From positions 1 through 9,424 of the forward strand of contig JAOUGF010000052.1 in NCBI GenBank assembly GCA_029857925.1: 9,424 nucleotides of DNA, in the 5' to 3' direction. The DNA is from Gammaproteobacteria bacterium (GTDB lineage: Bacteria; Pseudomonadota; Gammaproteobacteria; S012-40). A program made the position numbers and the translations under genes. The notes beneath the pieces are model-generated. The model made no database searches. It was not told the origin of the DNA and saw only the letters and a list, made by a program, of their open reading frames with translations. Positions 6,553 through 9,424 of the stretch are shown here, piece by piece. Every line of letters begins with the position of its first letter. Position 1 is the stretch's first letter.

Positions 6553-7311
6553 GGAGGCCTGCATGAGTGCAGCAACACGTGCCAGGTCTTCGGGGGTATC
6601 TACGCCGGGGCCCGGTGTTTGAGACGCTGTCGCCACATGGATTTTGCCACCATGCCACAAGACCCTCAATTGCTCTAGCGACTCAGCAACCTCCAACGCA
6701 CACGGTTCAGCGACGACATAAGACGCCAAAAAACCACAACGATACGCATAGAGTCCGATATGGCGCTGAAAATTTATGCCGCTTGGCAGGTGTTCACGGC
6801 TACGCGAAAAATCGTCGCGACACCATGGAATCGGTGCGCGGCTAAAATAAAGTGCATATCCCAACGCGTCGCTGACCACTTTTACAATATTAGGATCAAA
6901 TAAGTCTGCGACATCGCAAATCGGTGCGCTCAACGTGGCAACGTGCGCCGTGGTGTGTCGGCGGAGATTTTCTCCTACCTGATCAATGATCGCGTAAGGA
7001 ATTAATGGCTCGTCACCTTGCACATTTACCACGATGTGGTCATCGTTCCATTGACATCTGCGCGCGACTTCGGCAATACGCTCGGTACCAGAGGTACAGT
7101 GGGTCGAGGTCATTTCCACTTGTGCGCCAAACTTGCGCGCAACAGTAGCAATGCGTTCATCATCCGTGGCGATGATGATGCGTTGGGCCGCGCTGTCTGT
7201 CACACGTTCGTATACGTGTTGAATCAGCGGTTTACCGCAAATTTCGCGCAGGGCTTTGGCGGGCAGGCGGGTGGAACCGTAGCGCGCGGGAATGACGACG
7301 CTATAAGACAC
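6544..7311 (-). CDS. kdsB: 3-deoxy-manno-octulosonate cytidylyltransferase (CMP-Kdo synthetase)
   Basis: KdsB, 255 aa (E. coli 248), makes CMP-Kdo from Kdo and CTP in the cytoplasm. CMP-Kdo is the activated sugar that WaaA adds to lipid A. Family motifs are present throughout: VVIPARYGSTRLPAKAL (5-21) for nucleotide binding, TSGTERIAEVA (73-83), NVQGDEPLI (96-104) with the metal-binding Asp at 100, FSRAPIPW (156-163), QRHIGLYAYR (182-191), LEQLRVLWHG (212-221) and VDTPEDL (238-244). No key residue appears to be missing. The start is a GTG directly abutting the ycaR TGA (TGAGTG), with GAGGT 7 nt upstream. It is the last gene of the msbA-lpxK-ycaR-kdsB cluster. Its last codons lie in an inverted-repeat arm. 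Confidence 0.97.
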   Translation of the reverse strand: MSYSVVIPARYGSTRLPAKALREICGKPLIQHVYERVTDSAAQRIIIATDDERIATVARKFGAQVEMTSTHCTSGTERIAEVARRCQWNDDHIVVNVQGDEPLIPYAIIDQVGENLRRHTTAHVATLSAPICDVADLFDPNIVKVVSDALGYALYFSRAPIPWCRDDFSRSREHLPSGINFQRHIGLYAYRCGFLASYVVAEPCALEVAESLEQLRVLWHGGKIHVATASQTPGPGVDTPEDLARVAALMQASTQ

Positions 7312-7491
7312 TCAACCTACCTCTTCTGGGCTGAGCGTACGCGCCTCGTCCTCTAGCATGACCGGGATATCGTCGCGAATCGGATAGGCCAAACGATCCC
7401 CTTTACAAATTAGTTCTTGTTTGGCCCGTTCATAGACCAGGGGTCCCTTACAAACAGGACAGACTAAGATGGCGAGTAATTTACCGTCCAC
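7312..7491 (-). CDS. ycaR: Trm112-like protein YcaR (UPF0434)
   Basis: A small cytoplasmic protein of 59 aa (E. coli YcaR has 60). The bacterial Trm112/YcaR pattern is clear: CPVC at 11-14, QELIC at 25-29, then LAYPIRDDIPVML (34-46) and EAR (49-51). Trm112 homologues act as small activating partners of methyltransferases; the bacterial function is uncertain. I chose the GTG at 7491 because it gives the family N-terminus (MDGKLLAILVCPVC) and has AAGGA 7 nt upstream. An in-frame ATG at 7515 would add eight residues not typical of the family. With the GTG start the gene overlaps the end of lpxK by 28 bp, and its stop abuts kdsB. The E. coli gene ycaQ, between lpxK and ycaR there, is absent. Confidence 0.92.
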   Translation of the reverse strand: MDGKLLAILVCPVCKGPLVYERAKQELICKGDRLAYPIRDDIPVMLEDEARTLSPEEVG

Positions 7492-8495
7492 TTGTTTTTC
7501 CTTCCGGCAATACAACGATATAAGGTATCCAGCAGTTGCTGCTCAAATTCGGAAGGTAGTTTAGCATCTACAGTGACGTACCAGTAGTGGTCTGGCGCGA
7601 ATCGCTCGCACTTGACCGCGTCTTTTTCGGTCATCAGGACTGGATAACCGTCATTAAATGTCAAATCTTTTGGAACATAGGCGTGGTGGTCGGGAAACGC
7701 ATGTGGCTCAATCTGTAACCCCATCGCGGTCAATTGTCGGAAAAAACGTTGCGGATTGCCAATGCCTGCGACAGCATGAAGGGGGGTATTATGCAAGGAT
7801 TCAATACTGCGTTCTAGATGCGAATCGGCGACGTTTAAAACCTTTTCGACATGCAATAGCATTGGAAATTCATCGTCTTTTGGATCACCCCCATTATTTA
7901 TGAGAAAATGAATTTTCCGTAACCGCGCGATCGGTTCGCGTAGCGGTCCAGCCGGCAAGCAATGGCCGTTACCAAATCGACGTTGGCCATCAATCACCGC
8001 GATTTCTATGTCCCGTGCAACGGCATAATGCTGTAGGCCGTCGTCCATGACAATGACATTAACCGCCGTGTGTTTCAATAATTCTTGAATTGCAAGTTTG
8101 CGATCAGGGCCTACGGCCATGGGTACTTGACAACGCCGTGCCAGTAGTATGGCCTCATCCCCCACAACCTCGGGGTCGCTGTCAGGACGCACTTGTTGTG
8201 GCCAATGTTTGGCATGTCCACCGTAACCACGACTGACGATAGCTGGATTAAAACCCGCTTTCTTCAGTGCCTGCACCACCCAAGTCGTCGCAGGTGTTTT
8301 TCCGGTGCCGCCAACATTGATATTACCAACAACTATGACTGGCACGGGCGGTCGATAAACCCGAAACACGTGTAATTTGTACGCCCAACGACGCATGACT
8401 ACGATCGCCTGAAAAATCAACGCCAACCCTCGCAGGAATAGCGGTGGCTTTTCGTCCCTATACCAAAATGTTTGTATCCAATCTCTCAATTGCAC
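7464..8495 (-). CDS. lpxK: Tetraacyldisaccharide 4'-kinase (lipid A 4'-kinase)
   Basis: LpxK, 343 aa (E. coli 328), phosphorylates the 4' position of tetraacyldisaccharide-1-phosphate to give lipid IVA at the cytoplasmic face of the inner membrane. An N-terminal hydrophobic membrane-anchoring helix spans about 19-34. The P-loop is GNINVGGTGKTP (57-68), followed by VSRGYGG (87-93), VGDEAILLAR (111-120), the catalytic-region DDGLQHYAVARD (151-162) and GNGHCLPAGPLREP (175-188). The start is uncertain: a GTG at 8495 has only an AGG almost touching it, while the TTG two codons later (8489) has the same AGG at about 7 nt. The two starts differ by two residues. The 3' end overlaps ycaR. The position after msbA is the usual one. 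Confidence 0.96.
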   Translation of the reverse strand: MQLRDWIQTFWYRDEKPPLFLRGLALIFQAIVVMRRWAYKLHVFRVYRPPVPVIVVGNINVGGTGKTPATTWVVQALKKAGFNPAIVSRGYGGHAKHWPQQVRPDSDPEVVGDEAILLARRCQVPMAVGPDRKLAIQELLKHTAVNVIVMDDGLQHYAVARDIEIAVIDGQRRFGNGHCLPAGPLREPIARLRKIHFLINNGGDPKDDEFPMLLHVEKVLNVADSHLERSIESLHNTPLHAVAGIGNPQRFFRQLTAMGLQIEPHAFPDHHAYVPKDLTFNDGYPVLMTEKDAVKCERFAPDHYWYVTVDAKLPSEFEQQLLDTLYRCIAGRKNKWTVNYSPS

Positions 8496-8724
8496 ACCTG
8501 TCGTATATAAATGCCAATAGCAGCGTATGTCTCTTGGCTATTTGTACATCAATTTCAGCCCCGAAAAAGATCGCAATAGGTTTGCGAAATACTGTCGTGA
8601 TTACACTACAAGTCTCAAGGTACCTCTTAATGTACAGCATAACGTAAGCCAGCAATGTTGTCATACCAACAATCACTGGTTGATAGGGAAGAAATCGGCG
8701 GGTATAGCCATAACTTAAGCGCAT
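8458..8724 (-). CDS. Unresolved 88-codon ORF between msbA and lpxK, possibly a remnant
   Basis: The 249 bp between the msbA stop and the lpxK start hold one long open frame, running from near the msbA stop to 38 bp inside lpxK. The ATG gives 88 aa with a hydrophobic stretch at 16-32 (PVIVGMTTLLAYVMLYI) and shorter ones at 50-55 and 67-74. No Shine-Dalgarno precedes the ATG at 8724. RRFLPYQPVIVG and ITTVFRKPIAIFF faintly recall the N-terminal membrane domain of MsbA-type transporters. A decayed, internally deleted copy is therefore conceivable, but I see this by eye only. A chance ORF is equally possible. The ExbB/ExbD genes sometimes found near msbA are not recognisable here. Confidence 0.25.
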   Translation of the reverse strand: MRLSYGYTRRFLPYQPVIVGMTTLLAYVMLYIKRYLETCSVITTVFRKPIAIFFGAEIDVQIAKRHTLLLAFIYDRCAIERLDTNILV

Positions 8725-8744
8725 AGACGGCGGGGTAAATTCAG

Positions 8745-9424
8745 TTAGTGGGCGTGTGTATTCTCGCTGAACTGCATTCGGTGTAATGCGGCATAATGGC
8801 CTTTTTTTGCCAACAGCTGTTGGTGATTGCCGATTTCGACAATGCGCCCCTGGTACATGACCACAATTTGGTCTGCGTTCTCTATTGTAGACAGGCGATG
8901 TGCGATGACTAAGGTTGTGCGATTTTTAATAAGTTCGGACAATGCCGCCTGGATATGGCGCTCTGATTCGGTATCTAATGCAGATGTCGCTTCATCCAAA
9001 ATTAGAATCGGCGCATTTTTTAAGATCGCGCGTGCGATTGCCAGGCGTTGGCGTTGCCCCCCGGACAACATCACACCGCGTTCCCCCACCATGGTCTGCA
9101 ATCCTAACGGCAACTGCTCAATAAACTCCCACGCGTGTGCGGCGCGCGCGGCGGCCATAACTGACGCTAGGTCTGCGTTCTCAAATACGCCGTAGCCAAT
9201 ATTGTGGGCGATGGTGTCATTAAAAAGTGTCACCTCTTGGCTGACCAACGCGATTTGGCGACGTAAATCCTGCAATTGAATGTCGGAAATGTCTATACCG
9301 TCGAGAAATATCGTTCCCCGCGGTGCGGAATAAAATCGTGGCAACAGGCTGACCAGTGTCGATTTACCGCTTCCGGAGCGCCCAACAAAGGCTATTGTCG
9401 TGCCGGGTTTGATGTCCAGTTCTA
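8745..9424 (-). CDS. msbA: Lipid A export ATP-binding/permease protein MsbA, 5' partial (ATPase domain)
   Basis: The C-terminal nucleotide-binding domain of an ABC exporter half-transporter, complete enough to be active: Walker A GRSGSGKST (plus-strand 9357-9383), Q-loop VSQEV, signature LSGGQRQRLAIARA, Walker B ILILDEATSALD and H-loop VIAHRLS. The frame is open to the window edge, so the six-helix membrane domain is off the right side. The first in-window start-like codon (TTG at 9344) lies inside the domain and is not a real start. MsbA flips core-lipid A from the inner to the outer leaflet of the inner membrane using ATP. ABC ATPase domains alone do not identify the substrate; the assignment to MsbA rests on the lpxK-ycaR-kdsB context. 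TAA stop at 8745-8747. Confidence 0.9.
   Translation of the reverse strand, partial: ELDIKPGTTIAFVGRSGSGKSTLVSLLPRFYSAPRGTIFLDGIDISDIQLQDLRRQIALVSQEVTLFNDTIAHNIGYGVFENADLASVMAAARAAHAWEFIEQLPLGLQTMVGERGVMLSGGQRQRLAIARAILKNAPILILDEATSALDTESERHIQAALSELIKNRTTLVIAHRLSTIENADQIVVMYQGRIVEIGNHQQLLAKKGHYAALHRMQFSENTHAH

Noticed and set aside
8496..8744. exbD/exbB-like gene between msbA and lpxK
   Set aside because: No ExbD N-terminal pattern or ExbB helices are found in any of the three minus-strand frames.
1..9424. tRNA, rRNA, CRISPR array, insertion sequence or phage genes
   Set aside because: I found no cloverleaf, direct-repeat array, transposase or integrase motif on either strand by eye.

Overview
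This window looks like the chromosome of a Gram-negative gammaproteobacterium of moderate GC content. Two gene sets support this. The LPS set msbA-lpxK-ycaR-kdsB is on the minus strand, and the yoaA-tsaB pair, also adjacent in Escherichia coli, is on the plus strand. I cannot name a genus. GTG start codons are common: the pentapeptide gene, lpxK, ycaR and kdsB all appear to use one.

Plus-strand block (1-3478): the 3' part of a DinG/YoaA-type iron-sulfur DNA helicase, whose Walker A region lies off the left edge, overlaps tsaB (tRNA t6A biosynthesis) by ATGA. tsaB abuts a gene for a predicted exported protein of 63 in-register pentapeptide repeats. The three genes are packed like one operon. 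A 128-bp spacer follows, then a separate small gene (94 aa, unknown function) with its own good ribosome binding site. It ends in a 10-bp perfect hairpin where the plus- and minus-strand genes converge.

Minus-strand block (9424-3960, read right to left): the nucleotide-binding domain of MsbA (lipid A flippase, N-terminus off the right edge); a 249-bp gap with an unresolved 88-codon ORF; lpxK (lipid A 4'-kinase); ycaR (small Trm112-like protein, overlapping lpxK); kdsB (CMP-Kdo synthetase, abutting ycaR). MsbA, LpxK and KdsB serve one pathway: making lipid A, activating Kdo and flipping core-lipid A across the inner membrane. Next comes a 181-bp intergenic region with nested perfect inverted repeats. 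Last is an 800-aa Sel1-repeat protein with a signal peptide, one internal membrane segment and Sel1 repeats predicted on both sides of the inner membrane.

I see no mobile element, CRISPR array, tRNA or rRNA, and no clear defence or biosynthetic system. The parts that ordinary housekeeping annotation does not explain are the pentapeptide protein, the bitopic Sel1 protein, the 94-aa protein, the repeat-rich spacer at 6363-6543 and the msbA-lpxK gap.
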